Part shown: positions 6,961-16,401 of the stretch, piece after piece | How the letters are laid out: each line of letters begins with the position of its first letter | How positions within the stretch are numbered: position 1 is the first letter of the stretch | Origin: Chitinophagaceae bacterium UBA2791 | Lineage (GTDB): Bacteria > Bacteroidota > Bacteroidia > Chitinophagales > Chitinophagaceae | Length of the DNA stretch: 40,235 nt | Direction of reading: 5' to 3' | Assembly (NCBI GenBank): GCA_002352105.1 | Contig: DEHV01000036.1 | Span: forward strand, 37,021-77,255 | Notes under the pieces: model-generated | The model's input: the letters and a program-made list of their open reading frames with translations, nothing else | Databases searched by the model: none | Told to the model about the DNA's origin: nothing | Position numbers and translations under genes: made by a program

Positions 6961-7896
6961 TTAAAATGAAAAAAATCGGGTCATAAAGATATCGGCAATC
7001 ACCAATCCGGCAAACACTACGCTGGCAACGCCGTTTGCCGTCATGAACGCCCGGTTGACCCTGCTGATATCCGTAGGCTTGACGATGGCATGCTGGTACA
7101 CAAGCATCCCCAGGAATACCAGCGCCCCCAAGCCATATAGCCATCCGAATCCGCCATATAGCCAGGCCGAAAGTACGCAGGCGGCAGATAAAAAATGCAG
7201 CAGCGAGGATACCCTCAGCGCATTTTTTCTGCCCAGGGCGGCGGGGATAGAATAAAGCCGGTGTTCTTTGTCGAATTCCTCGTCCTGCAGGGCATAGATG
7301 ATATCAAAACCGCTCACCCAGAAGATCACCGCAAAAGAAAACAATATGGGCAGCAGGGCAAAGGATCCTGTTACTGCAATATATGCCCCTATCGGCGCAA
7401 GGGAAAGCCCCAATCCCAATACCAGGTGGCATAAGGGAGTAAACCTTTTGGTATAACTATACCCCAGGATCACAAATAAGGCTACAGGCGACAATGCAAA
7501 ACAGAGCCCGTTGATCAGCCAGGAGCAGAATACAAAAAGAGCGGCGTTCAGCAGGGTGAAAAGCAGCGCATGGTTTGCCGAGATGATCCCTGAAGGAATC
7601 TCCCTGATAGCCGTCCTGGGATTGAGCGCGTCGAATTGCTTATCCAGGTAGCGGTTGAACGCCATTGCCGCGCTCCGCGCGAAGATCATGCAAAACACCA
7701 CCAGCGCGAAGATGACGGCTGCGGAAAGCCAAGTCGTCTGCTGCATAAATGCCTTTTGCCAGCCGGTAAGATTTCCCTGGTAAACAGGTCCCGGCGCATA
7801 CATCGCTCCCAAAGCAAACCCGATCATCGCAAAGGGCATGGCGAAAATGGTATGAGAAAAAGCGACTAAGCTTAAATAATTTTTAACGGTACCCAT
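6961..7896 (-). CDS. UbiA-family prenyltransferase (menaquinone pathway type)
   Basis: An integral membrane prenyltransferase that attaches a polyprenyl chain to an aromatic acceptor in quinone synthesis. From ATG 7896 it has 311 aa and roughly eight or nine hydrophobic helices. The first Mg-diphosphate motif is NRYLDKQFD (N81, D85, D89) and the second is DIIYALQDEEFDKEHRLYSIP-like (D198, D205, D209). This subgroup is commonly annotated as 4-hydroxybenzoate polyprenyltransferase, but Bacteroidota make menaquinone, and in futalosine-pathway species the corresponding enzyme is MqnP; that assignment is an inference. An alternative start at 7968 would add 24 unconserved residues. Stop is 12 nt before ruvX. 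Confidence 0.88.
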   Translation of the reverse strand: MGTVKNYLSLVAFSHTIFAMPFAMIGFALGAMYAPGPVYQGNLTGWQKAFMQQTTWLSAAVIFALVVFCMIFARSAAMAFNRYLDKQFDALNPRTAIREIPSGIISANHALLFTLLNAALFVFCSWLINGLCFALSPVALFVILGYSYTKRFTPLCHLVLGLGLSLAPIGAYIAVTGSFALLPILFSFAVIFWVSGFDIIYALQDEEFDKEHRLYSIPAALGRKNALRVSSLLHFLSAACVLSAWLYGGFGWLYGLGALVFLGMLVYQHAIVKPTDISRVNRAFMTANGVASVVFAGLVIADIFMTRFFSF

Positions 7897-7998
7897 CGCG
7901 ATCTGTATGCTTAGAAATAAAATATAAAGTCCAGCGGCCGGCCCTCCGGCCCCGGCATCCGAGACCATCTGTATCCTTTAAATCCCTAATCCTGATGA

Positions 7999-8535
7999 TC
8001 AGGCCGGTTTATGGCGGTTGCGCGCCAGCTCCCATAATACGATCCCGGCGGCGACGGAGATATTCAGGGAATGTTTCATTCCCCATTGGGGGATCTCGAC
8101 GCTGCCCTCGCACAAATGCAGAACTTCCTGGTCTACCCCGCTGACCTCATTTCCAAAGATCACTGCTAACTTCCCGGTTGCCGCCAGAGAAAATTCCTGC
8201 AAAGGAATGCTTTTTTCTACTTGTTCAACGGCAAAAACAGCATAGCCAAGCTTTTTTAATTCCCTCACCGCCTCCAGGGTAGTGGCAAAATATTTCCATT
8301 CAACCGTTTCGGTAGCGCCCAAAGCGGTTTTCTGAATATCGCGATGCGGGGGACGCGGCGTAAATCCGCACAAATAGATCCCCTGCGCCAGAAATGCGTC
8401 GGCAGTCCTGAACACGCTGCCCACATTGTGCATGCTCCTTATATTATCCAAAACCACGATAACAGGGAATTTTGCAGCAGTCTTAAATTCGCCTACCGTT
8501 TTGCGGTTCAGCTCTTCCATACTCAGTTTGCGCAT
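7999..8535 (-). CDS. TrmH/SpoU-family RNA 2'-O-methyltransferase
   Basis: A SPOUT-class methyltransferase that 2'-O-methylates rRNA or tRNA using S-adenosylmethionine. The three SpoU motifs are clear: NIRSMHNVGSVFRTADA (about 31-47), VIFGNEVSGV in the middle, and IPQWGMKHSLNISVAAGI at the C-terminal knot. At 178 aa it is a short single-domain member lacking an N-terminal L30e-like substrate-binding domain, so the target RNA position cannot be predicted. It is divergent from mutS, sharing a 132-bp intergenic region with back-to-back promoters, and 102 nt upstream of the ubiA-like gene start. Confidence 0.92.
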   Translation of the reverse strand: MRKLSMEELNRKTVGEFKTAAKFPVIVVLDNIRSMHNVGSVFRTADAFLAQGIYLCGFTPRPPHRDIQKTALGATETVEWKYFATTLEAVRELKKLGYAVFAVEQVEKSIPLQEFSLAATGKLAVIFGNEVSGVDQEVLHLCEGSVEIPQWGMKHSLNISVAAGIVLWELARNRHKPA

Positions 8536-8569
8536 ACCTGCGAATGATAATATTCAGTAGATGGTATAA

Positions 8570-8603
8570 TTGAGGGCAAAAATAGTTTAATCATTTACAT
8601 TTG
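8570..8603 (+). promoter_or_regulatory. mutS promoter (TTG-N23-TACATTTG)
   Basis: TTG (8570-8572) followed after 23 nt by TACATTTG (8596-8603) fits the Bacteroidota promoter consensus at the upper end of permitted spacing. It lies about 65 nt before the presumed TTG start of mutS. Confidence 0.5.
8577..8584 (-). promoter_or_regulatory. -7 promoter box for the trmH-like gene (TATTTTTG, minus strand)
   Basis: Reverse-complement TATTTTTG fits TAnnTTTG and lies 41 nt upstream of the methyltransferase ATG (8535). It sits inside the footprint of the oppositely oriented mutS promoter, so the two promoters would compete for polymerase. Confidence 0.4.
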
Positions 8604-8667
8604 CGCGGGAGCGGATAAATTTCCTCCGCGCCCCGGCGGCAATCGCTTTCATCTTAAAAAAACATTT

Positions 8668-11265
8668 TTGGCAAAATCAGCTTCCGATACTCCATTGATG
8701 CAGCAACACCGGGCAATCAAGCAAAAACATCCCGATGCCATCCTGCTTTTCCGGGTAGGCGATTTCTATGAAACTTTTGCCGAAGACGCCGTGATCGCCT
8801 CCCGGATATTAGGCATTACGCTAACCAAAAGAAACAATGGCGCCGCGGCTTCCAGCGAGCTGGCGGGATTTCCCCACCATGCCCTGGAAACCTATTTGCA
8901 TAAGCTGGTAAAAGCGGGGCATCGGGTGGCCATCTGCGATCAGCTGGAAGATCCGAAACAAGCAAAGGGGCTTGTCAAAAGAGGAGTGACCGAGCTGGTG
9001 ACCCCCGGCATCGCTACGAACGATAAACTGCTCGACAACGGCAGCAACAATTTCCTGGCTTCCGTGCATTTTGACGGCAATCTGACCGGGATGGCCCTGC
9101 TGGATATTTCCACGGGGGAATTTTTTATAGCCGAAGGAACGCAGGAATATATCGACAAGCTCCTGCAAACCTTAAAACCTGCTGAAGTCATTTTTCAACG
9201 CAGCCACCAGAAACATTTTAAGGAAGTTTTCGGCTCCGCCTTCTATACCTATTCCCTGGAAAGCTGGGTTTTTGATCATCAATATGCGCTGGACAGCCTG
9301 CTAAAGCATTTTCAGACCCATTCGCTCAAGGGTTTCGGCGTGGAAGGCCTGCCCCTGGGCATCATCGCCGCAGGCGCCGTATTGCACTATCTCCGGGATA
9401 CCGAACATCCCAACCTGCAACACATTACGACCCTCCAGCGCATCGACGTGAAAGATCATCTCTGGGTGGACAAGTTTACCATCCGAAACCTGGAGCTTCT
9501 GGGCAATGGGCAGGCAAATGACCATACGCTTTTAAGCATACTCGACAATACCATTTCTCCCATAGGCGCGCGGCTGTTAAAAAGATGGCTGACCCTTCCG
9601 CTAAACAATGAGAAAAAGATCAACCAGCGGCTCGACCTCGTGGAGTTCTTCATTAAGGAAACAGACCTGCGCAACGAAATAACGCGCCATATCAGCCAAT
9701 GCGGCGATATAGAGCGGCTGGCCGGCAAGATCCCCGCTAAAAGGATCAACCCGCGCGAGCTGATCCATATCGCTAAGGGGCTACGGCACATTGAACAACT
9801 AAAACGCCTATGCGAAAATGCAGATAACGCCTACCTGGCCACGCTGGCGGGCGCCTTGGATCCCTGCCCCGATATCGCGGACCGGATCGAAAGAGAGATC
9901 GTTGAAAACCCTCCTGCAGCCGTTAACAAAGGCGGTTTTATCCGGCAGGGCGTTTCGGCAGAGCTGGATGAGCTGCAGTCCATCGCTTCGGGAGGCAAAC
10001 AATACCTGGTATCGCTCCAGCAGAAAGAGATCGAGCAGACGGGCATCTCCAGCCTGAAGATCGGGTTTAACAATGTTTTTGGCTATTATCTTGAAGTCAC
10101 GCATGCGCATAAAGACAAGGTTCCCGAACGCTGGATACGCAAACAAACGCTGACCAATGCCGAGCGGTACATTACCCCGGAGTTGAAAGAGTATGAAGAA
10201 AAGATAACCGGCGCTGAAGAAAAGATATTAAGTATTGAAATGGCGCTATATGACCAGTTGCTGCAGGCCTTGCAGGAATACATACACCCTATGCAGGTCA
10301 ATGCCAACGCGCTTGCCACGCTTGACTGCCTGGCCTGCTTTGCCGGCAACGCGCTACAGTACCAGTACAAAAGACCGGAGATCCATTTGGGCGGGGAGCT
10401 GCTGTTGAAGGAAAGCCGGCACCCGGTGATCGAGAGAAACCTGCCGCCCTCGGAAGCCTATATTGCCAATGATATATTACTGGACCCCGAAACCTGCCAG
10501 ATCATCATTTTGACCGGCCCTAACATGAGCGGTAAAAGCGCCATATTGAGGCAAACCGCCCTGATCACGCTGATGGCGCACATGGGAAGCTTTGTGCCTG
10601 CGGCTTACGCGAAGATCCCGCTGACCGATAAAATATTTACCCGCGTAGGCGCAAACGACAACCTCAGCGGGGGCGAGTCCACTTTCATGGTAGAGATGAA
10701 CGAAACGGCCAGCATCATCAACAATATCAGCGCCAGGAGCCTGATATTGCTGGATGAGATAGGCAGGGGCACTTCCACTTACGATGGCATCTCCATCGCC
10801 TGGAGCATTGTAGAACACCTGCACCATTCCGAAGACCGGCCCAAAACGCTGTTTGCCACTCATTATCATGAACTGAATGAGCTGGAAAATAAATTACCCC
10901 GGGTAAAGAATTTCCATATCACCAATAAAGAAGCAGGCAACAAAGTGGTCTTTCTCCGAAAGCTGGCGCCCGGCGGAAGCACGCACAGTTTCGGCATCCA
11001 TGTAGCCCGCATGGCGGGCATGCCGCCGCCCTTACTGCAACGGGCAAACGAAATATTAAAACAACTGGAAGAAACCCATGTCCGCGACGGCATTGGGGAG
11101 CAGGTAAAAAAACTTGCCGCGCCCAAGGTGCAACTCTCCATATTTGACGCCCATACCGAAACCTTCAACGCCATACGCAAGCTGTTGGAGGATGTCGACA
11201 TCAACCGCCTCACGCCCGTGGAAGCGCTGATGAAGCTCAACGAAGTGAAGGGACTGCTGAAATAG
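8668..11265 (+). CDS. mutS: DNA mismatch repair protein MutS
   Basis: MutS recognises base mismatches and recruits MutL in an ATP-dependent manner. The 865-aa protein has the mismatch-reading loop GDFYETF (F33-Y34-E35), connector and lever domains, and a C-terminal ATPase with Walker A GPNMSGKS (617-624), Walker B LILLDEIGRG (about 692-701) and the FATHYHEL switch. This is MutS1, not the MutS2 type. The start appears to be TTG at 8668, giving MAKSASDTPLMQQH, which resembles other MutS N-termini; the first ATG (8698) would begin at MQQH and remove ten residues. There is no obvious Shine-Dalgarno. It converges with the cysteine desulfurase gene. Confidence 0.97.
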   Translation: MAKSASDTPLMQQHRAIKQKHPDAILLFRVGDFYETFAEDAVIASRILGITLTKRNNGAAASSELAGFPHHALETYLHKLVKAGHRVAICDQLEDPKQAKGLVKRGVTELVTPGIATNDKLLDNGSNNFLASVHFDGNLTGMALLDISTGEFFIAEGTQEYIDKLLQTLKPAEVIFQRSHQKHFKEVFGSAFYTYSLESWVFDHQYALDSLLKHFQTHSLKGFGVEGLPLGIIAAGAVLHYLRDTEHPNLQHITTLQRIDVKDHLWVDKFTIRNLELLGNGQANDHTLLSILDNTISPIGARLLKRWLTLPLNNEKKINQRLDLVEFFIKETDLRNEITRHISQCGDIERLAGKIPAKRINPRELIHIAKGLRHIEQLKRLCENADNAYLATLAGALDPCPDIADRIEREIVENPPAAVNKGGFIRQGVSAELDELQSIASGGKQYLVSLQQKEIEQTGISSLKIGFNNVFGYYLEVTHAHKDKVPERWIRKQTLTNAERYITPELKEYEEKITGAEEKILSIEMALYDQLLQALQEYIHPMQVNANALATLDCLACFAGNALQYQYKRPEIHLGGELLLKESRHPVIERNLPPSEAYIANDILLDPETCQIIILTGPNMSGKSAILRQTALITLMAHMGSFVPAAYAKIPLTDKIFTRVGANDNLSGGESTFMVEMNETASIINNISARSLILLDEIGRGTSTYDGISIAWSIVEHLHHSEDRPKTLFATHYHELNELENKLPRVKNFHITNKEAGNKVVFLRKLAPGGSTHSFGIHVARMAGMPPPLLQRANEILKQLEETHVRDGIGEQVKKLAAPKVQLSIFDAHTETFNAIRKLLEDVDINRLTPVEALMKLNEVKGLLK

Positions 11266-11363
11266 GGCAAACAAATTGCAGCGCATTCATATTTTCAGGA
11301 ATAACATTATCGATTCAGGGTAAACAACAAAACGCATTTTTTCAAATGGCGCGGGCGCGGGCG

Positions 11364-12491
11364 TCAAATCATCGTCTTCATCTTCTCCACCACATAATCA
11401 ATCTCCTCTTTTGTATTAAACCGGCTGAAGGAGAATCTTATCGTGACCTGGTTGGGATTGTTGTTGATCGCACGGATCACGTGCGATCCCTGGTCCGCCC
11501 CGCTGGTACACGCGCTGCCGCCGCTCGCGCAGATATTATTAATGTCGAGGTTAAAAAGGATCATCTCCGATCTTTCTGTTTTAGGCAGGGAAACGCTCAG
11601 TACCCGGTATAGGGAAGCGCCGAGCGGATCGCCGTTAAAGCCCGCACCCGGAATATGCCGGGTCAGTTGCTCCGTCATGTATGTCTTGAGGCCTTTGATC
11701 AGGCGGGTTTCCGCTTCAAGGTTTTCCATGGCCAGTTCCAGCGCCCTGGCAAAGCCCACAATACCGTACAGGTTCTCGGTTCCCGCCCGCATATTCCTTT
11801 CCTGCGCGCCGCCATGTATATAAGGCGTGATCCTGACATTCTCGTTAACATAGAGCATCCCCACGCCCTTGGGGCCATGAAATTTATGTCCTGCGGCGGT
11901 GATAAAATGCACCGGCATATTGCGAAGGCTGATGGGAAAATGCCCTACTGTCTGCACCGTATCGGAATGAAAGATAGCGCCGTATTTTTTGCAGATCTCG
12001 CCGGCTGCCCGGAGATCGAGCATATTGCCGATCTCATTATTGGCATGCATCAGCGATACCAGGCATTTTGCATCGCTTTCCGCCAGCAGGGTTTCGAGAT
12101 GCGGCAGGTCGGTATGCCCATCGGGCAATATATTCACCCAGCTCAATGTTGCTTCTCCTCTCCGGCGCAGGTATTCTATCGTATGCAACGTGGCATGGTG
12201 TTCGATCGGCGAAGAAATGATATGCGTGCAACCCAGGTCTCTCACCGCGCCGGTTATGGCCGTATTAGAGCTTTCCGTACCGCCGGAGGTAAAAAATATT
12301 TCCGCAGGATGCGCATCCAGGATATTCGCCACCGATTTGCGGGCGTTCTCAATGGCCATCCTGGATTCCCGGCCATAAGAGTAAATAGAGGATGGGTTGC
12401 CAAATTTTTCGGTCAGGTAAGGCATCATCGCTTCGAGTACTTCCGGGGCCAGGGAAGTGGTCGCTGCATTATCGAGGTATATCTTATTCAT
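11364..12491 (-). CDS. Cysteine desulfurase (IscS/NifS class)
   Basis: A PLP enzyme that takes sulfur from cysteine as a persulfide for Fe-S cluster assembly and thio-modification. Hallmarks are YLDNAATT at the N-terminus, SPIEHHATL, HANNEIGNM (149-157), SDTVQTVGH, the PLP lysine in AGHKFHGPKG (Lys203) and the persulfide cysteine in GGSACTSGA (Cys328). At 375 aa it is slightly shorter than E. coli IscS. No iscU or iscR lies next to it, so it is a stand-alone copy that could serve Fe-S assembly or tRNA thiolation (for example with MnmA). The ATG start at 12491 is clear. Confidence 0.93.
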   Translation of the reverse strand: MNKIYLDNAATTSLAPEVLEAMMPYLTEKFGNPSSIYSYGRESRMAIENARKSVANILDAHPAEIFFTSGGTESSNTAITGAVRDLGCTHIISSPIEHHATLHTIEYLRRRGEATLSWVNILPDGHTDLPHLETLLAESDAKCLVSLMHANNEIGNMLDLRAAGEICKKYGAIFHSDTVQTVGHFPISLRNMPVHFITAAGHKFHGPKGVGMLYVNENVRITPYIHGGAQERNMRAGTENLYGIVGFARALELAMENLEAETRLIKGLKTYMTEQLTRHIPGAGFNGDPLGASLYRVLSVSLPKTERSEMILFNLDINNICASGGSACTSGADQGSHVIRAINNNPNQVTIRFSFSRFNTKEEIDYVVEKMKTMI

Positions 12492-12644
12492 TATATGCCG
12501 GATACGGAAGGATTAAAATATCCGCAAGTTAAGCAATAGCAAAATAATGCTTTGCCCGAAGGAATGATCGGTAGTAACCCATTTTGATTTTTTATCCGCG
12601 GCCTCATAAGGCGTTAAGGCTGAAACAGCGCCGCTACCGAACGA

Positions 12645-14024
12645 TCAGATAAACTCCTTGATATCCTGCATCAGCCGGAGCGCGATATTATTGGCGGTGG
12701 TCTCAAAACTGCTCTCCGCATAGATCCTGATGATGGGTTCGGTGTTGGAGGTCCGAAGATGCACCCAGTCGTTATCAAATTCGATCTTAAGTCCGTCTTC
12801 CAGGTTCACCGGATGTTTCTGGTATTTTTTACGGATCTGTTCAAAGATCTTCTTCACATCCGTGCCATTGGCGAGCTCTATCTTATTTTTTGAGATAAAA
12901 TAATCCGGGTAACGGGCGCGGAACGACTTCATCCCGTTCTTATGAAAGGAAAGCGCGCTCAGGAACAGTCCTATGCCGATCAGGGCGTCCCGGCCATAAT
13001 GAAGATCGGGCACAATGATCCCCCCGTTCCCTTCTCCGCCGATCACCGCATTCACTTCCTTCATCTTTGTCGCTACATTGACCTCTCCCACCGCAGAGGG
13101 GAAATACTGCCCGCCATGCTTCAGGGTGATCTCTTTGAGCGCCTTGGTGCTGCTCATATTGCTCACGGTATTGCCCGGCCTTTTGCTCAGCACATAATCA
13201 GCCACCGCCACCAGGGTGTATTCTTCTCCGAACATACTGCCGTCTTCGCAAACAAAACAAAGCCTGTCTACATCCGGATCCACGGCAATGCCCAGATCAG
13301 CCTTATGCTTTCTGACCGCAGCGCTGAGCTCTGCAAGGTTCTCCGGCAGCGGCTCGGGATTATGGGCAAACCGGCCGTCGACCGTTTCATTCAATACGAT
13401 GATATCTTCAATACCCAGGGCTTTTAACAGGGGAGGAACAGAAAGGGCGCCGGTGGAATTGACCGCGTCTACCACCACCTTATATCCCTTGGCCTTGATC
13501 TGCTCTGCCTCCACGAGCGGATAGGCCAGAACAGCATCGATATGTTGCCGGATGAACCCATCGTTGACAGCAACCGTTCCCAGTTTATCAACAGGAGAAA
13601 AAATAAAGTTCTCTTTTTCGGCCTTTTCCAATACCTGCGCGCCATCCGCGGCGCTGATAAATTCGCCCCGGTCATTCAACAACTTCAACGCATTCCATTC
13701 CTTGGGATTATGGCTGGCGGTAATAATGATACCCCCGGCGGCTTTCTCCCAGATAACCGCCATTTCTACCGTAGGGGTCGTTGAAAGATCTGCATCTATT
13801 ACTTCGAAGCCTAAAGCGATCAACGTATTGATCACGAGTTCTTTGATCATCGATCCGCTGATCCGGCCATCCCGGCCAACGATTATTTTACGGTTCCCGG
13901 ACCTTTCCAGCAGCCAGCTGCCATAAGCAGCCGTAAATCTAACCGTATCAAGGGGCGTTAAATTATTGCCTGTTTCCCCGCCTATTGTTCCCCGAATTCC
14001 TGAAATGCTTTTAATCAATGCCAC
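12645..14024 (-). CDS. glmM: Phosphoglucosamine mutase (phosphohexomutase family)
   Basis: GlmM interconverts glucosamine-6-phosphate and glucosamine-1-phosphate for UDP-GlcNAc and peptidoglycan synthesis. The 459-aa protein shows all four phosphohexomutase sites: SISGIRGT at the N-terminus, the phosphoserine loop TASHNP (Ser104), the Mg site DPDVDR (D249, D251, D253), the sugar loop GEGNGG, and the phosphate loop RTSNTEPIIRIYAES near the C-terminus. A phosphomannomutase/phosphoglucomutase specificity cannot be fully excluded, though this form is the usual Bacteroidota GlmM. The start is GTG at 14024 (MALIKSISGIRG), as no in-frame ATG fits. Confidence 0.9.
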   Translation of the reverse strand: MALIKSISGIRGTIGGETGNNLTPLDTVRFTAAYGSWLLERSGNRKIIVGRDGRISGSMIKELVINTLIALGFEVIDADLSTTPTVEMAVIWEKAAGGIIITASHNPKEWNALKLLNDRGEFISAADGAQVLEKAEKENFIFSPVDKLGTVAVNDGFIRQHIDAVLAYPLVEAEQIKAKGYKVVVDAVNSTGALSVPPLLKALGIEDIIVLNETVDGRFAHNPEPLPENLAELSAAVRKHKADLGIAVDPDVDRLCFVCEDGSMFGEEYTLVAVADYVLSKRPGNTVSNMSSTKALKEITLKHGGQYFPSAVGEVNVATKMKEVNAVIGGEGNGGIIVPDLHYGRDALIGIGLFLSALSFHKNGMKSFRARYPDYFISKNKIELANGTDVKKIFEQIRKKYQKHPVNLEDGLKIEFDNDWVHLRTSNTEPIIRIYAESSFETTANNIALRLMQDIKEFI

Positions 14025-14173
14025 AATTATCCAGATTTAAAGGTGCAAAAAATATGGCTTGCTCCTATCAGCTTAACAGGCATTTCATAGGATAGCAAAG
14101 GATATCTCACGCCGAAAATTAAGAAAGATTTTTTTATTGGCCCTTAATAAATTTTAAACAGGCGTTCCTCCCC

Positions 14174-14181
14174 TAATTTTG
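14174..14181 (+). promoter_or_regulatory. -7 promoter box (TAATTTTG)
   Basis: TAATTTTG fits TAnnTTTG in the 271-bp gap between divergent glmM and the CBS-domain gene; it would leave a 5' untranslated region of about 110 nt before ATG 14296. No -33 TTG at standard spacing is visible. Confidence 0.35.
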
Positions 14182-14295
14182 CCATAATAAACAAAATCTG
14201 CTGTTGAAAACAACCGCATCCCTGTGAAAAATTGACAGCCAATTACCCGCTAAATTGGTAAATTGTAGCAGTTGGCTGAGATAAATAAAACATAA

Positions 14296-15588
14296 ATGGA
14301 AGAGTTTATTCTGATCCTTGGATTGATCCTTTTAAACGGTCTGTTCTCAATGGCTGAAATTGCGCTGGTCTCTTCGCGCAAGGCCCGGCTGGAAGCCCAG
14401 GCAAATAAAGGCGATAAACAAGCCAGGGAAGCGTTAAAGCTGGCCAATCATCCCGATACTTTTTTATCAACCGTACAGATAGGCATTACCCTGATCGGCA
14501 TCCTGACCGGTATTTTATCCGGCGAAAAAATAAAGGCTGATTTTGTGGCTTTCCTTAACCAGTTCGATCCCCTGCAGCCTTATAGCAGCGGTCTCGCCAC
14601 GGCCATCATTGTGATCGTGATCACCTATTTTTCAATGGTCCTGGGCGAACTGGTGCCTAAAAGGATCGGCCTGGCCCATCCCGAACGCATCGCCAAGTTC
14701 ATGGCCCGCCCCATGCGCCTCATCAGCGTCGCCACCCATCCCTTTATCTGGCTACTGACAAAATCCACTTTCGTGATCGTAAAGCTGCTGAACATCCAGA
14801 CAAAGGACAACCAGGTTACGGAAGAAGAGATCAAGGCGATCATCAGCGAAGGAACCGAACAGGGCGCGATCGAAGAAGCGGAACAGGAGATCATCGAGAG
14901 GGTTTTTCACCTGGGCGACCGCACCATCACGTCTCTGATGACCCATAGAAGCGACATGGTATGGTTTGATGTTAATGACGACGCTGCCGCCATCAGGCAG
15001 AAGATCACCGCGGAGCCGCACTCCGTTTATCCCGTCTGCGAGGGACAGATCGATAATATCAAAGGAGTGGTTTCCGTAAAAGACCTGTTCATCGCAAAGG
15101 ACCTGATGAAATTTAAAGAGCTGATGCAGCCGCCCCTTTATGTTCCGGAGAACAATTCGCCCTACCAGGTGCTGGAAAAATACAAACAATCCAAGGTCCA
15201 CTCCTGCTTTATCATTGATGAATATGGGAGCCTGCTGGGCATGATCACCCTCAACGATATCATGGAAGCGATCGTCGGCGATCTTCCCGAACAGGATATC
15301 GACGATTACCAGATATTGGAAAGGGAAGACGGCAGTTTTCTTGTCGACGCCCAGATCCCTTTTTATGATTTTCTGAGCCGCTTTGAAAAGACCGAATGGA
15401 TGAATGAAGGCGAACAGGAATTCGATACCCTGGCCGGCTTTATCCTGCACCAGCTCAAGCGCATTCCCAAAACCGGCGATAGCCTGGAATGGGGCGGGTT
15501 CCATATCGAGATCATAGACATGGACGCCCAGCGGATCGACAAGGTATTGGTGCATATCTCCGAAGAGATCAAGGAAAACATGGAGTAA
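14296..15588 (+). CDS. CNNM/CorC-type membrane protein with CBS domains (hemolysin family)
   Basis: An inner-membrane protein of the DUF21-CBS-CorC/HlyC family, members of which are linked to Mg/Co efflux or homeostasis. Residues 1 to about 190 form the DUF21 membrane region: hydrophobic segments near 2-24, 55-75, 95-120 and 140-165, with the conserved LGELVPKRIGLAHPE loop. Two CBS domains follow (about 205-330, including THRSDMVWFDV and SCFIIDEYGSLLGMITLNDI), then a CorC_HlyC transporter-associated domain (about 345-425). At 430 aa it is normal length. The old hemolysin label has no direct support here. It resembles GldE as well, but no gliding-gene context is present. Confidence 0.9.
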   Translation: MEEFILILGLILLNGLFSMAEIALVSSRKARLEAQANKGDKQAREALKLANHPDTFLSTVQIGITLIGILTGILSGEKIKADFVAFLNQFDPLQPYSSGLATAIIVIVITYFSMVLGELVPKRIGLAHPERIAKFMARPMRLISVATHPFIWLLTKSTFVIVKLLNIQTKDNQVTEEEIKAIISEGTEQGAIEEAEQEIIERVFHLGDRTITSLMTHRSDMVWFDVNDDAAAIRQKITAEPHSVYPVCEGQIDNIKGVVSVKDLFIAKDLMKFKELMQPPLYVPENNSPYQVLEKYKQSKVHSCFIIDEYGSLLGMITLNDIMEAIVGDLPEQDIDDYQILEREDGSFLVDAQIPFYDFLSRFEKTEWMNEGEQEFDTLAGFILHQLKRIPKTGDSLEWGGFHIEIIDMDAQRIDKVLVHISEEIKENME

Positions 15589-15735
15589 ATCCTGTAGGTT
15601 AGGACAACTCAACGCTCCTTTCTACGAATCAGCAGTCCGAAACTTCTGCCGCGCGCCGACAGAAATACATTCACATATAGCGAGAAAATCCAACCGGCGC
15701 GACCTGGCTTTGGGCAAGGCAATCGCAGGGAATGG

Positions 15736-16299
15736 TTAGAAATCAAACCGCAGGCGATCGGCGGGATAAGCGAGCTTAGCGCTTTTTCTTTTGCGGTTGA
15801 CCATCACATGCACCAGGTGTATCTGCTGATCAAACGAATCGTACAATATACTGTTGACAATTTCAATATTGCCGGGCTCCGGCGCCTGCTCCGCTTCCAG
15901 GTAGCTCCAGATAGCTTCCCGCTCCTGCTCATAGCCCAGGAATTTTAACGATACCGGCTTGTTATTGATGCGTATGGCCAGGTGTGAGCTGATGTATTCA
16001 GTTAGCCGCCGGGCTGCCAGATCCCTGTCTTTTACGGAAAGCAGATCGGTTGGGGTTTGAAAGGTTTTCCTCAAGGCCGTTTCCAGGTCGTCAGTAAAGG
16101 CTTTAACGGCGATCTCGAGACTTCGGCTCTTTTCATTATACTGTATTTCGGTTACGCTTACATAGAACGGGTGAGCAGCTTTTTGCGGTTGTGCAGCCGC
16201 TTCGCGGGAAGAAAATACCGGCTCCTGCCGGCCGACCGACATAAAAAGCGCAGAAACAATAATCAACCATTTATATACTATTGCCGCCATGAATACCAT
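15736..16299 (-). CDS. DUF6702-family secreted protein
   Basis: A 187-aa exported protein with a hydrophobic N-terminal segment (about 8-22) and the characteristic AHPFYVSVTEIQYN start of the mature part, which I recognise as the DUF6702 family of Bacteroidota. The body (LEIAVKAFTDDLETAL, RINNKPVSLKFLGYE) resembles a beta-sandwich. It is divergent from the HupE/UreJ-like gene and close to an M1 aminopeptidase; these three families occur together in related genomes as far as I recall. Starts at 16299 or 16290 (MAAIVYKW) are both possible. Molecular function is unknown. Confidence 0.75.
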   Translation of the reverse strand: MVFMAAIVYKWLIIVSALFMSVGRQEPVFSSREAAAQPQKAAHPFYVSVTEIQYNEKSRSLEIAVKAFTDDLETALRKTFQTPTDLLSVKDRDLAARRLTEYISSHLAIRINNKPVSLKFLGYEQEREAIWSYLEAEQAPEPGNIEIVNSILYDSFDQQIHLVHVMVNRKRKSAKLAYPADRLRFDF

Positions 16300-16401
16300 G
16301 AAATTTTTATATTACAAAGGTCTAATTTATTTCCATGCTCGCCCCTTCCATTTACAGGGTTTCGCAGGAAAATAAACATTATAACATTTTAATCGCCGCG
16401 C

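Noticed and set aside
12566..12646. Imperfect inverted repeat GATCGGTAG ... CTACCGAACGATC flanking the gap between the cysteine desulfurase and glmM genes
   Set aside because: It needs a 4-nt bulge and a loop of about 59 nt, has no T-run, and overlaps the glmM stop; it is not distinguishable from chance.
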